64,000 nucleotides of DNA from positions 483,283 through 547,282 of the forward strand of contig NZ_FXXQ01000002.1 in assembly GCF_900184815.1 (NCBI RefSeq). The letters run 5' to 3'. Below are positions 45,612 through 55,284 of this stretch, piece by piece. The stretch's first letter is position 1; each line of letters opens with the position of its first letter. The DNA comes from Boseongicola aestuarii. Lineage in GTDB: Bacteria; Pseudomonadota; Alphaproteobacteria; Rhodobacterales; Rhodobacteraceae. Position numbers and translations under genes: made by a program. The notes below the pieces were generated by a model, which worked only from the letters and a program-made list of their open reading frames with translations, did no database searches and was not told the DNA's origin.

Positions 45612-45714
45612 GGCGCGCCCTGCTTGTGATGTTCATAGAGATTAAGAGCTTATTTACTCTGTGTAGGCCATAACGTTTCGAGTTGCGGACAAGCGACGGG
45701 CGACGGAGTGGCCG

Positions 45715-48111
45715 ATGGATATTGTCGAAGAACTTGAAGCTGAAAGGCGCGCGCGGTTGGCGGCCGAGAAGTTGATGGCCCAGTTGAAGTCCGAGCTTGG
45801 CGAGGCCAACCGGCAATTGTCGCACCATGCGCGCAAGCTCTCGGGCGAGATCGTTTCAAGCCGCGAGGAAATGGGACGGGTGCGCAGCCAGGCCGAGACG
45901 CTGAAATCCGAGGTCGATGTGGCGCGCGACAGTCTGGTGCAAGCGAAAAGCGCCATGGTCATCGCCGAGCGGCGCCTGTGGGATTCGCTTGAGACCATCC
46001 GGCACGGATTTGCGGTGTTCAATCCCGACAACCTTTTGATCGCGGCGAACCGTGCGTTTCTGTCCATTTTCGAGGGCCTCGACATGGTCCGGCCCGGCGT
46101 TTCCATTCCGACACTTATCGAATTGCTGGCCGACGAGGGGATCGTTGATCTTGGGGGCGTGGCCTCTCGGAAATGGCAGGCGGACATGCTGGAGCGATAC
46201 AACAGCGACCGCGTGGATCATGCCTTGCTCAAGCTCTGGAATGGCCAATTCCTTCGCCTGATCGACCGGCGCACGCGCAACGGAGATCTGGTCACGTTGG
46301 CGCTGAACGTCACCGAACAGGCAATCCGCGAAGAACAATTGAGCGAGGCGCGCAGGCCGGCCGAAGCTGCGAATCGCGCGAAATCTGCGTTTCTGGCGAA
46401 CATGAGCCACGAGATCCGGACGCCGATGAATGGCGTGGTCGCGATGGCGGAAATGCTGGCGGAAACGGAACTGGACGCCGAACAAAAGGCCTTTGCCGAA
46501 ACGATCCGATCCTCGGGCGAGGCGCTATTGGTGATTATCATTGATGTGCTGGATTACTCGAAGATCGAGGCCGAGCAGATCAGTTTCAAGTCCGCGCCGT
46601 TCGATCTTGAGCGCTCGATTCACGATGTGGTGACTTTGTTGCAGCCCAGCGTGCGTGACAAGGGGCTGCAGATCGCGGTGGATTACGATCTGTTCATGCC
46701 AACGGCCTACATCGGTGATGCGGGGCGGATACGGCAGGTGCTGACCAACCTCGTCGGGAACGCGATCAAATTCACCGAGCAAGGTCATGTCCTGATCCGC
46801 GTGGTGGGTTTGCCGGGCGAAAACGAGACGGATTATCAGGTGCACATCACGGTGGAAGACACCGGCATCGGAATCCCGGAAGAAAAGCTCGACAGCGTTT
46901 TCAAAGAGTTTCAGCAGGTCGAGAACGATCAGGATCGGGCGCACGACGGGACCGGGCTTGGGCTGGCGATCACCAAGCGCTTGGTCGAAGCGATGGGCGG
47001 CGAAGTCTGGCTGGATTCGCGCGAAGGCGTCGGGTCGGGTTTCGGGTTCCGGCTGCCACTGACGTCGACGGTGGATATCGAAGCGGAAGACGTGACCGCG
47101 CCGCCTTGGCTTGAGCGGGCCTTTATTGTCGAACATGCGGGCATGAACCGGACTGTGCTCGCCAAACAGCTTGGACTGGTCGGGCTGAAACCCGTACTGA
47201 TCGAGAGCTTTGAGGAACTGGTGGCAGGACGGCCCGGACCGATGGATGTGATCGTCGTCGGGCAATCGACGGACGGTCGCGATCCGTTCGAGGCGGCGGC
47301 GGAAATACGCGCTCGTTTCAAACCGGCCGGGTTGTTCAAGGTCGTCGTCGGCCCGTCTAAGGTGCCCGAAAACATGACTTTTGACCGTCTCTTGCCGCGC
47401 CCGATGTTGCGCGCCGCGATGATGGAGGGCTTAGGCGAACTGCGCCCGCCGGTCACTGTCGCTCCCCATAGCGAGGACGACGACAGACACGCGCCGTTGC
47501 GCAATCCCGCTGGCTCGAACCCGCCCATCGAAGACGCCATGCCGCCCGAAGTCCCCGAGCCTGTCGAGATGTTGGTCGATCTGCCGGTGACGCCCGATCC
47601 CGCGCCAGAGACAGACGACCCTCCACCTGTGGACCCGGCGCGCGACGAACCTCGTCGGATGCGCGTTCTTGCGGCGGAAGACAATCGGACCAACCAGTTC
47701 GTGTTTGAAAAGATGCTGAAGGCGCTGGATATCGATCTGGCGTTCGCCGAAAACGGGCTTGAGGCGGTCGCCGCCTTCGAAGCCGCCCGCCCGGACATCA
47801 TTTTCACCGACATCTCGATGCCGAAAATGGACGGCAAGGAAGCCACGCGGCGGATCCGCGCGATAGAGGCCGAACGCGGACTGGAACCCTGCCAGATCAT
47901 CGCGGTCACGGCACATGCAATGGAAGGCCATCAGGAGGATATCCTGGCCGCGGGTATCGACGAATACTTGACGAAACCGTTGAAAAAACAGAAGCTTATT
48001 GACTTCATCGTGACGGCGCAGCCATTGGATGCCCGGCCTTGCCTGCCTATGGAAGACGCGCCGCCCGAGCATTTCGAAGCCACGCGTCAGAGCAGCCTGC
48101 AGGGCGCTTAG
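45715..48111 (+). CDS. Hybrid sensor histidine kinase/response regulator
   Basis: 798 residues, cytosolic (no membrane segment). Order: an N-terminal coiled coil (residues 1-90), a PAS domain (LWDSLETIRHGFAVFNPDNLLIAANRAFLSIF), HisKA with phospho-acceptor His232 in FLANMSHEIRTPMNG, HATPase (NLVGNAIKFTEQG, VEDTGIGIPEEKL, GTGLGLAITKRL), a degenerate receiver-like domain (about 470-550), an acidic Pro-rich linker, and a C-terminal receiver with phospho-acceptor Asp699 in IIFTDISMPKMDG. It is an ArcB/BarA-like phosphorelay kinase without an Hpt domain. The partner is not encoded nearby and the signal is unknown. Confidence 0.93.
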   Translation: MDIVEELEAERRARLAAEKLMAQLKSELGEANRQLSHHARKLSGEIVSSREEMGRVRSQAETLKSEVDVARDSLVQAKSAMVIAERRLWDSLETIRHGFAVFNPDNLLIAANRAFLSIFEGLDMVRPGVSIPTLIELLADEGIVDLGGVASRKWQADMLERYNSDRVDHALLKLWNGQFLRLIDRRTRNGDLVTLALNVTEQAIREEQLSEARRPAEAANRAKSAFLANMSHEIRTPMNGVVAMAEMLAETELDAEQKAFAETIRSSGEALLVIIIDVLDYSKIEAEQISFKSAPFDLERSIHDVVTLLQPSVRDKGLQIAVDYDLFMPTAYIGDAGRIRQVLTNLVGNAIKFTEQGHVLIRVVGLPGENETDYQVHITVEDTGIGIPEEKLDSVFKEFQQVENDQDRAHDGTGLGLAITKRLVEAMGGEVWLDSREGVGSGFGFRLPLTSTVDIEAEDVTAPPWLERAFIVEHAGMNRTVLAKQLGLVGLKPVLIESFEELVAGRPGPMDVIVVGQSTDGRDPFEAAAEIRARFKPAGLFKVVVGPSKVPENMTFDRLLPRPMLRAAMMEGLGELRPPVTVAPHSEDDDRHAPLRNPAGSNPPIEDAMPPEVPEPVEMLVDLPVTPDPAPETDDPPPVDPARDEPRRMRVLAAEDNRTNQFVFEKMLKALDIDLAFAENGLEAVAAFEAARPDIIFTDISMPKMDGKEATRRIRAIEAERGLEPCQIIAVTAHAMEGHQEDILAAGIDEYLTKPLKKQKLIDFIVTAQPLDARPCLPMEDAPPEHFEATRQSSLQGA

Positions 48112-48893
48112 GCGGCCTTTATTGCGGCCTGTTCGTCGCGGTGAAACACAAGCGTTGTTGGATCCCCGAGGTCGGGTTGGAAACGATAGCCACCCAGATC
48201 GAAATCGCGCAAGCCCTCGGGCGCGGTGACCCGGTTTTCGATGATGAACCGCGCCATCGCACCACGCGCTTTCTTGGCGAAAAAGCTGACGATCTTCGGC
48301 GTGCCAGCTTTCAGTTCGAAAAACTGCGGTGTGATGACCCTGGGCTTCAGCGCCTTCAGATCGACTGCGCCAAAGTATTCCTGACTGGCACAATTCACCA
48401 GAAATTCCGTACCGACGGCCTCGGCATCCGCGTTCAGGGACTTGGCAATCGTGTCACCCCAAAAATCATAAAGCGACGTGCCTCGCCGGGTCTTCAGGCG
48501 GCTGCCCATCTCCAAGCGGTAAGGCTGGATCGCATCAAGCGGACGCAGCACACCATAAAGCCCAGAGAGAATGCGAAGATGATCTTGCGCGCGTTCCAAC
48601 GCATCACCGTCCAGCGTTTCGGCCTCAAGCCCCTGATAGGTGTCACCCGCAAAGGCGAAGACCGCCGGGCGGGTCAGATCGAGGGTCGGCGCATCTTGGA
48701 ACGCACGAAACCGGTCGCGGTTCAGACGCGCCAGATCGTCAGACAAATCCATGAGGGACTTCAGTTTGCCAAGTGTCAACTGCCGCGCATGCCCCGCCAG
48801 ACGCGCCGCTTCGGTCTGAAAATCCGGCTCCGTGGGCGACACGGACCGTTCGGACCAATCGAGACGTTTAGCGGGGGAAATGACTGTCAGCAT
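48108..48893 (-). CDS. yaaA: Peroxide stress protein YaaA (UPF0246)
   Basis: 261 residues. The N-terminus MLTVISPAKRLDWSE and FAGDTYQGLEAETL, ILSGLYGVLRPLDAIQPYRLEMG, FYDFWGD-type LYDFWGDTIAKSLN and VNCASQEYFGAVD are the YaaA signature. YaaA limits intracellular free iron during hydrogen peroxide stress in E. coli; the structure binds DNA in one study. I start at 48893, the conserved N-terminus; the frame extends upstream without homology. It is convergent with the hybrid kinase, and their stops overlap by four bases. Confidence 0.93.
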   Translation of the reverse strand: MLTVISPAKRLDWSERSVSPTEPDFQTEAARLAGHARQLTLGKLKSLMDLSDDLARLNRDRFRAFQDAPTLDLTRPAVFAFAGDTYQGLEAETLDGDALERAQDHLRILSGLYGVLRPLDAIQPYRLEMGSRLKTRRGTSLYDFWGDTIAKSLNADAEAVGTEFLVNCASQEYFGAVDLKALKPRVITPQFFELKAGTPKIVSFFAKKARGAMARFIIENRVTAPEGLRDFDLGGYRFQPDLGDPTTLVFHRDEQAAIKAA

Positions 48894-48961
48894 GGGCACG
48901 GCTCCTCTTTTGTCAGAGCTAGCGCGCGCGCGTCGGATGGAAAAGGGGCGACGTCGGATTT

Positions 48962-49867
48962 TCAGACGACCGGCAAACTCTTTTGGAACATATCGCCAAG
49001 AATACACCCGGCGACCCACCAGTCCGGGCGATCGTCGCGGATTGCCTGTGCGGCGGCTTTGGCGTCGTCGATCTCGGCAAAAAGCGCGAAACAGGTCGCG
49101 CCCGAACCGGACATGCGCACAAGCCCCGCGCCCGGACACTCTGCAAGACGCGCCAGCACCTTGCCGATGACCGGCGCAATCGACAGGGCAGGACCCTGCA
49201 AATCGTTTCGCTGCCCGGCCAGCCAGTCGATCAGTGCGCTGGCGTCCGCAAAGGTAGGCAGGTCCTCGGGCATCGGTGGGTTATCTTTTTTTTCCAATGC
49301 CTTGAACACCGGTGGCGTGGCGACGGGCACGCGCGGATTGACAAGAACGCAAGCCACCTGCGGCAGGTCCACCAGCGTGATTTTTTCCCCGATCCCACGG
49401 GCGCGCAGCGGGCGGCTGATGACGCACATGGGCACATCCGCCCCCAGCGCAACCAAGGCACGCGCCTGCGTTTCGTAGAGGATCTCGGGCATGGCGAATT
49501 GCGTTTCGGCCTGTGCTTCACCCTCAGGGCCAAGGGCGAGCATCCCGCGCCACGCGGCTGCGGCATCTGCCGAGCCGCCGCCAATCCCGGAGGACGCTGG
49601 CAGGTGTTTGGTCAGGGTGATCGCCGCCTGCCGCCCCGCGCCGGCAAATTGCGCGGACTTCATGGCAAGGTTATTCATGTCCGCCGGAACGCCTGCGGCC
49701 TCGGGGCCTTCAACCGTAAGCGAATTGATTCCGGCCTCGACAAGCCAAAGCTCATCCCCCACCGTCGCAAAGGTCACAAGACTGTCCAGCTCGTGATAGC
49801 CGTCGTCGCGTTGGCCGGTAATGTGAAGCGTCAGGTTGATCTTTGCAGGCGCAAAGACCTTAACCAT
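48962..49867 (-). CDS. ispE: 4-diphosphocytidyl-2-C-methyl-D-erythritol kinase
   Basis: 301 residues of the GHMP kinase family. FAPAKINLTLHITGQRDDGYHELDSLV is the IspE N-terminus. LPASSGIGGGSADAAA is the ATP-binding glycine-rich motif, and LVRMSGSGATCFALF is the C-terminal motif. It phosphorylates CDP-methylerythritol in the MEP isoprenoid pathway. I start at ATG 49867, which overlaps the end of the TPR gene by eight bases; a TTG at 49879 would be further upstream. It is co-transcribed with the TPR gene. Confidence 0.95.
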   Translation of the reverse strand: MVKVFAPAKINLTLHITGQRDDGYHELDSLVTFATVGDELWLVEAGINSLTVEGPEAAGVPADMNNLAMKSAQFAGAGRQAAITLTKHLPASSGIGGGSADAAAAWRGMLALGPEGEAQAETQFAMPEILYETQARALVALGADVPMCVISRPLRARGIGEKITLVDLPQVACVLVNPRVPVATPPVFKALEKKDNPPMPEDLPTFADASALIDWLAGQRNDLQGPALSIAPVIGKVLARLAECPGAGLVRMSGSGATCFALFAEIDDAKAAAQAIRDDRPDWWVAGCILGDMFQKSLPVV

Positions 49868-51566
49868 CTTCGTTCGCAACCGTCAGCGGAGGCGCGCCTT
49901 CTTCGTCCAGAACAACGTCCAGACCGACTTCAAGCTTTCGGCGAATGCGCTCGGGATCAACGTCGTTAGGGTCGGTGTCTTCGGTGATGAACGACAAGGC
50001 GCGGTGCCACTGGAATTCAGCCTCGCGCGCGCGGCCCACGGCCCAGTAGACATCGCCCAGATGGTCGTTGACGATCGGATCGACCGGCAACAATTCCACC
50101 GCGCGTTCCATGTGGCCAACGGCTTCGGCGTAACGCCCAACGCGGTAAAGACCCCAGCCAAGACTGTCGACGATATACCCGGAATCCGGACGCTGTTCGA
50201 CCGCGCGTTCGATCAGGTCCAACGCCTCGTCGAGGTTTTCGTTCATCTCAAGGAAGGAATACCCAAGGTAATTCAGCACCTGCGGTTGTTCAGGGCGCAA
50301 TTCCAGCGCGGCGCGGAAATCGGCCTCGGCGTCGGACCAACGGTCAAGGCGTTCATGCGAAATACCGCGGGCAAAATACACCAGCCAGTGCTGTTCCTGC
50401 GGCGTGCCGATCAACTCCAAGGCGCGGGCGTAGGGTTCAAGCGAGGCCTGAAAATCCTCGACCTGACGATAGGCATCCGCCAGCGCGATCTGAACGGACG
50501 GCAAATCGCCGTGGGTTTCGGTAAGCTGCACAAGCGCCTCGATCGCCTCGTCCGTGCGACCCGACCGGCGCAGGGCTGCAGCGCGCCCAAGCTCAGCGGC
50601 GTGATAGACCGGCGAGGTCTCGGGCACCGTGTCGTAGACGGCAGTGGCAAGCTCAAACTGCCCAAGGCTTTCAAGGATTTCAGCCGTCGCCAGCAGGGCG
50701 TCGATGTGATCCGGGCGAACCGCAAGCGCCATGCGGGTATAAAGCAGCGTATAGCCGTCCTGCGCTTCACCGCGCAGCGCCCCGCCGATGGAATGATAGA
50801 TCTCCGCGACTCCGTCCGTCGGGTTGCGCACCGTGTCGAAAGGCAGCGTTCCGCCTGCTTCCAGCACCTCTTTCATGGCCGCAAGCTGCGGGTTCAAATT
50901 CGAGCCAAACGACGCTTCCAGCAGATCGATGGCCACCTGTGTCTGTTCAAGCTGACTGAGCACTTGCGCATAGGCGATGATGCCGCGCGACGTCAGGCGG
51001 ATCGTCGTGCCGCCCTCGCCCGCGAAAATCGCTGCCGCACCTTCAAAATCACCGACTGACCCAAGCGCAAGCGCCTTGTGGTAAAGCCCGAACGCTTCGA
51101 CGCCCTGATTGCCCGAGACCGCGTCGAACCCGTCCAAAGCATCGCTCATCCGGCCCGCACCCAGTTCGGCCCAGGCCCTGAGCAGACTGTCGAACAACGG
51201 TCCCACAGTCATGCCCGCGTCCAGATCTGCCAAAAGCGCATCCCAGTTGCCGCGCACGCCGGCATCACCCGCCAGCGCAAGTGCTGCAAGCTGGCTTTGC
51301 GTGCCGACCTCGGTCAGGCGCCGGGCCAGCGGCGCGGCGCGCTCAAGATCGCCAAGCCCGATATAGGCCGTCAGAGCGTTTTCCAGCAAAACCGGATTGC
51401 GGCTGTCTCGCAGCAGCGCACGGGTGAACTGCTGCGCGGCCTTGGCATAGTCGTTCGCCATCATGGCAGAGCGCGCGGCCAGATAGCTGCCCGATGCAGG
51501 CTCGGTCCAGGCCGGGGTTGCAGCAGCCAACACGGCGGCCAGCGTCAAAGAGCGGATCAATGGCAT
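49860..51566 (-). CDS. Tetratricopeptide repeat protein with signal peptide
   Basis: 568 residues. A Sec signal peptide is visible (MPLIRSLTLAAVLAAATPAW, cleavage near residue 21). About nine to ten TPR units span residues 25-545, e.g. SYLAARSAMMANDYAKAAQQFTRALLRDSRNPVL, ALADAYRQVEDFQASLEPYARALEL, ADFRAALELRPEQPQVLNYLGYSFLEMNENLDEALDLIERAVEQRP and GWGLYRVGRYAEAVGHMERAVELLP (in parts). It probably acts in the periplasm as a scaffold. Similar TPR genes precede ispE in Rhodobacterales. The start at 51566 gives the signal peptide directly. Confidence 0.88.
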   Translation of the reverse strand: MPLIRSLTLAAVLAAATPAWTEPASGSYLAARSAMMANDYAKAAQQFTRALLRDSRNPVLLENALTAYIGLGDLERAAPLARRLTEVGTQSQLAALALAGDAGVRGNWDALLADLDAGMTVGPLFDSLLRAWAELGAGRMSDALDGFDAVSGNQGVEAFGLYHKALALGSVGDFEGAAAIFAGEGGTTIRLTSRGIIAYAQVLSQLEQTQVAIDLLEASFGSNLNPQLAAMKEVLEAGGTLPFDTVRNPTDGVAEIYHSIGGALRGEAQDGYTLLYTRMALAVRPDHIDALLATAEILESLGQFELATAVYDTVPETSPVYHAAELGRAAALRRSGRTDEAIEALVQLTETHGDLPSVQIALADAYRQVEDFQASLEPYARALELIGTPQEQHWLVYFARGISHERLDRWSDAEADFRAALELRPEQPQVLNYLGYSFLEMNENLDEALDLIERAVEQRPDSGYIVDSLGWGLYRVGRYAEAVGHMERAVELLPVDPIVNDHLGDVYWAVGRAREAEFQWHRALSFITEDTDPNDVDPERIRRKLEVGLDVVLDEEGAPPLTVANEDG

Positions 51567-51665
51567 GCGGCCATCCTTTTTATCGCGTTTGACCAAAAAG
51601 GTAGTCTTCGCGCAGGGCCGTGGCAATGAGGGGCGGCACAATGACCGCCCTTCATGACGAAGGTG

Positions 51666-53300
51666 TTACATATTGGGATAATTCGGCCCGTCCCCGCCCT
51701 GTGGCGTGGTCCAGACGATGTTCTCGCTGGGGTCCTTGATATCACAGGTCTTGCAGTGAACGCAGTTCTGGAAGTTGATGACGAATTGCTCGTCGACCAC
51801 TTCGTAAACACCCGCCGGACAATAGCGTTGTGCCGGTTCGGCGTATTTCGGCAGGTTCACCGAAATCGGGACACTGGCGTCCTTCAGTTTCAGGTGTGCC
51901 GGCTGGCTTTCCTCGTGGTTCGTCATCGAGAAGCTGACGTTCGTCAAGCGATCAAAGCTGAGCTTGCCATCGGGTTTCGGATAGTCGATCGGTTTGAAAT
52001 CCGCCGCGAGTCCGGTGCTTTGGGCATCATTCTTGCCGTGGCCAACAGTGCCCAAAAGCGAAAATCCAAGCGTGTTCGTCCACATATCGAAACCACCCAG
52101 CGTCAGCGACGCCATAAGCCCGTGCTTGGACCACAAAGGTTTGACATTGCGCACTTTTTTCAGGTCTTGACCAACCGCTCCGGTCTTCAGTTCGGCGCTG
52201 TAGTCCTCCAGCGTGTCGCCACTGCGACCGTCCTGAATCGCCGCCCAGGCGTGTTCGGCCGCCGCCTTGCCCGACAGCATTGCGTTATGGTTACCCTTGA
52301 TGCGCGGCACGTTAACGAGGCCCACGGAGCACCCAAGCAAAGCGCCACCCGGAAACGCCGCCTCGGGCATCGACTGATAGCCACCTTCGGTGATCGCCCG
52401 CGCGCCGTAAGCCACGCGTTTACCGCCTTCCAGCAGCTTGGCGACCATCGGATGATGCTTGAAGCGCTGAAATTCCATGTAGGGGTACAGATGCGGATTC
52501 TTGTAGTTCAGGTGGACGACGAAACCGACATAAACCTGATTGTTCTCAAGGTGATAGATAAAAGACCCGCCACCCGCGTTCTTGCCCAGAGGCCAGCCCA
52601 TCGTATGCGTGACCGAGCCTTCCTTGTGCTTTTCCGGGTCGATCTCCCAGATTTCCTTCATGCCCAGACCATATTTCTGCGGCTCTGAATTGGCATCAAG
52701 ACCGTATTTCGCGATCACCTGCTTGGACAGCGACCCCCGCACGCCTTCCCCAAGGAAAACGTACTTGCCCAAAAGCTCCATCCCCGGCTCATAACCCTCG
52801 GAGGGTGTCCCGTCGGAGTTCAGGCCGAACTCACCGGCAACCACGCCTCTGACTTCGCCGTTTTCGCCGTAGATCAACTCGGAACAGGCCATGCCTGGGA
52901 AGATCTCGACGCCCATCTCCTCAGCCTGCTCGGCCATCCAGCGGCAAACATTACCCATCGACACGATGTAATTGCCGTGGTTGTTCATTAGCGGTGGCAT
53001 CGGGAAATTCGGGATGCGGATCTGGCCCGCTTCGCCCAGCATATAGAAGTTGTCGTCCTTCACCGGCACGTTCAGCGGCGCGCCTTTGGCCTTCCAGTCC
53101 GGGATCAGCGCATCCAGTCCAACCGGGTCAAGCACCGCGCCCGAAAGGATATGTGCGCCCACTTCCGAGCCCTTTTCCAGCACGACCACGTTCAGATCGG
53201 CGTCAAGTTGCTTCAGACGGATCGCTGCCGACAAGCCCGCAGGCCCCGCGCCCACGATGACAACGTCGTATTCCATGCTTTCGCGGATCGTTTCGGTCAT
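51666..53300 (-). CDS. Electron transfer flavoprotein-ubiquinone oxidoreductase
   Basis: 544 residues, full length. FAD-binding YDVVIVGAGPAGLSAAIRLKQL starts at residue 10. GAVLDPVGLDALIPDW and the membrane-associated ubiquinone site region (GWPLGKNAGGGSFIYHLENNQ, MPEAAFPGGALLGCSVGLVN) are conserved. The 4Fe-4S ligands are in CPAGVYEVV...FQNCVHCKTCDIKDPSENIVW. It passes electrons from ETF to ubiquinone and supports fatty- and amino-acid oxidation. AGGGAA lies upstream. It stands alone between the TPR gene and the MFS gene, with no etfAB beside it. Confidence 0.96.
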   Translation of the reverse strand: MTETIRESMEYDVVIVGAGPAGLSAAIRLKQLDADLNVVVLEKGSEVGAHILSGAVLDPVGLDALIPDWKAKGAPLNVPVKDDNFYMLGEAGQIRIPNFPMPPLMNNHGNYIVSMGNVCRWMAEQAEEMGVEIFPGMACSELIYGENGEVRGVVAGEFGLNSDGTPSEGYEPGMELLGKYVFLGEGVRGSLSKQVIAKYGLDANSEPQKYGLGMKEIWEIDPEKHKEGSVTHTMGWPLGKNAGGGSFIYHLENNQVYVGFVVHLNYKNPHLYPYMEFQRFKHHPMVAKLLEGGKRVAYGARAITEGGYQSMPEAAFPGGALLGCSVGLVNVPRIKGNHNAMLSGKAAAEHAWAAIQDGRSGDTLEDYSAELKTGAVGQDLKKVRNVKPLWSKHGLMASLTLGGFDMWTNTLGFSLLGTVGHGKNDAQSTGLAADFKPIDYPKPDGKLSFDRLTNVSFSMTNHEESQPAHLKLKDASVPISVNLPKYAEPAQRYCPAGVYEVVDEQFVINFQNCVHCKTCDIKDPSENIVWTTPQGGDGPNYPNM

Positions 53301-53382
53301 GCTGCTGTTCCCTATGGCGTTTTCAGTGCTTGGCGCGATTTATTCCCGTATCGGACGGTGGGGTCAATTGCGACGCAGGGTA

Positions 53383-54588
53383 TCAGGCCGGGTTTTCCGC
53401 AGCGTCGTGCGCGGTTTCAAGGCGTCGCGCCCAAAACGCCGCCGCTAGTGCCACGCTCGCGATGACCAGCATCAGCCCGATCAAGGCCTGCGGTTCGGCC
53501 CAGCGCGCAATCATGATCCCGGCCAGCATCGTCAGAACGGCCCCGACGGCCGACATCAAGGCCGACTGAAGTCCAGCTGCCGTGCCCGAAACGCCCTCGC
53601 GCACCGACATCACGCCCGCATTGCTGTTGGGCAGTGTCAATCCATTGCCTATCCCGACAAACACCGTGCTGCCGAAGAAAACATAAGGCGACACCCAGCC
53701 AAGCGTCAGCGCCGTGAAACCCACCAGCAGGCCGCCAAACGCCGTGATCCGCCCGGCCAGCATCATCGTCGTCAGGTGATAGCGCGGCCCGATGCGTCCC
53801 GACAGGAACGATCCGAACATGAATCCGACCGTGATGCTGCCGATGAAAAAGCCGGTTTCCGCGCTGGTCACGCCAAAGGCGGTTTCGGCCACCAACGGCA
53901 CACCGGTCAGGAAAGTGAAGAAGGCTCCAACCGAAAAGGCGCTGCAAATGGCGAAGGCCCAGAAGCGGCGCGCGCCCAGCAAAGCAGTGATCTTTTGTAA
54001 ACTGCTTGAGGTGGGCGCCTTGCTTTGATCCAGCGTTTCCCCAAGATCGACCCAGGCCAGCGCAAAGATGCCAAGGCCCGCAACGGCGTAAAACCAGAAT
54101 ACCGCGCGCCAGCCGAACGCCGTGTCGATGATGCCGCCGATCACCGGCCCGATCATCGGGGCAAGTGCCATCGCCATCGCGATATAGGCCAGTATGCGAG
54201 CGGATTCGCGCGGGCTGGACGTGTCGCGCACAACGGCCATGGCCACCGTGCCGCAGGCGACCATCACCGCCTGCAACATCCGGAACACCAAGAACGCCCA
54301 GACGTTTTCGGCCAGCGAACAGGCGACGGACGCCGCGATGAACAACGCCGTCGCGCCCAGAACCACCGGGCGTCTGCCGATCCGGTCCGAAAGCGGCCCC
54401 GCAATCAAGACCACGCCCGCCGAAACCGCCAGATACCCGGCCACCGCGACACTGACCAAGGCATAATCGGCCTCAAGATCCCGCGCGATATTGCTCAGCG
54501 CGGGAAGGATCATGTTCAGCGTCAGCACCGACAGCCCCGTCAGGGCGATCAGCGTCAGCCGATGAGGAGGAGTCGTGGCCGTTTTCAT
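53383..54588 (-). CDS. Bcr/CflA-type MFS drug exporter
   Basis: 401 residues with 12 membrane segments. The N-terminal LIALTGLSVLTLNMILPALSNIARDLEADYALVSVAVAGYLAVSAGVVLIAGPLSDRIGRRPVVL (in parts) contains MFS motif A (GPLSDRIGRRPV). SPRESARILAYIAMAMALAPMIGPVIGGIID includes the antiporter motif C, as in Bcr/CflA transporters. It probably exports drugs or metabolites by proton antiport. I start at 54588 (MKTATTPPHRL); the frame extends to 54639 without conservation. A group of GCATTGC-type inverted repeats in the region upstream (54650-54701) may be an operator. Confidence 0.9.
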   Translation of the reverse strand: MKTATTPPHRLTLIALTGLSVLTLNMILPALSNIARDLEADYALVSVAVAGYLAVSAGVVLIAGPLSDRIGRRPVVLGATALFIAASVACSLAENVWAFLVFRMLQAVMVACGTVAMAVVRDTSSPRESARILAYIAMAMALAPMIGPVIGGIIDTAFGWRAVFWFYAVAGLGIFALAWVDLGETLDQSKAPTSSSLQKITALLGARRFWAFAICSAFSVGAFFTFLTGVPLVAETAFGVTSAETGFFIGSITVGFMFGSFLSGRIGPRYHLTTMMLAGRITAFGGLLVGFTALTLGWVSPYVFFGSTVFVGIGNGLTLPNSNAGVMSVREGVSGTAAGLQSALMSAVGAVLTMLAGIMIARWAEPQALIGLMLVIASVALAAAFWARRLETAHDAAENPA

Positions 54589-54649
54589 GGTTCTGCCGCC
54601 GGGTTTCAAACGACCCGAGGGGAAGGGGCGCACACACAAGTCTACGGTT

Positions 54650-54701
54650 CATTGCCCGGCATTTGCAATGGCGCGCGGCTGCATTGCCGCACTGGCAATG
54701 C
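54650..54701. promoter_or_regulatory. Paired CATTGC inverted repeats between the MFS exporter and greA
   Basis: CATTGC (54650-54655) faces GCAATG (54665-54670), and GCATTGCC (54681-54688) faces GGCAATGC (54694-54701), the second pair being a perfect 8-bp inverted repeat with a 5-base gap. The two pairs are spaced about three helical turns apart. They lie 60-110 bases upstream of the exporter start, so they may bind a dimeric regulator of the exporter. Confidence 0.5.
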
Positions 54702-54725
54702 CTCGCACATCTGCGCCAATCGCCC

Positions 54726-54755
54726 TTGACTCTGCCCGCTCTGAAAGACTTTAAG
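54726..54755 (+). promoter_or_regulatory. Probable greA promoter
   Basis: TTGACT (54726-54731) and TTTAAG (54750-54755) are 18 bases apart and lie about 40 bases before the greA ribosome-binding site. It is a fair sigma-70-type match; the -10 box is weak. Confidence 0.45.
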
Positions 54756-54792
54756 ATCCCGGTTGCCGCCTCACGTGGCGAAAGGAAATCCT

Positions 54793-55263
54793 TTGGAAAA
54801 GATACCGCTGACACGCGCGGGCCATACCGCGCTGAACGATGAATTGAAGAAGCTGAAATCGGTCGAACGCCCGGCGGTGATCCGTGCGATCGCCGAAGCG
54901 CGCGAACACGGGGACCTCAGCGAAAACGCCGAGTATCACGCCGCCCGCGAGAAGCAGAGCTTCATCGAAGGGCGCGTGAAGGAACTGGAAGGTATCCTGT
55001 CTCTTGCTGACGTGATCGACACATCCAAACTGTCCGGCACAGTCAAGTTCGGCGCGATCGTCAAGATCGTGGACGAAGACACTGACGAAGAGAAATCCTA
55101 TCAGATTGTCGGCGAACCAGAGGCGGATATCGAAAGCGGCAAATTGAACATCAAATCGCCCCTTGCGCGCGCATTGATTGGCAAGGAAGAAGGCGACAGC
55201 GTCGAAGTGCGCACGCCCGGCGGCGAAAAAGCCTACGAGATTCTGTCTATCAAATTTAGCTGA
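54793..55263 (+). CDS. greA: Transcription elongation factor GreA
   Basis: 156 residues, standard length if translation starts at TTG 54793, which gives (M)[20 protein letters not shown], the canonical N-terminus. AAGGAAA precedes it at 5-6 bases; no ATG fits. The N-terminal coiled coil ([42 protein letters not shown]) carries the acidic tip residues, and the C-terminal domain ([48 protein letters not shown], in parts) is FKBP-like. It stimulates RNA polymerase to cleave backtracked RNA. Confidence 0.96.
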   Translation: MEKIPLTRAGHTALNDELKKLKSVERPAVIRAIAEAREHGDLSENAEYHAAREKQSFIEGRVKELEGILSLADVIDTSKLSGTVKFGAIVKIVDEDTDEEKSYQIVGEPEADIESGKLNIKSPLARALIGKEEGDSVEVRTPGGEKAYEILSIKFS

Positions 55264-55284
55264 CCGAAAGGGCCAAAACGCCCC

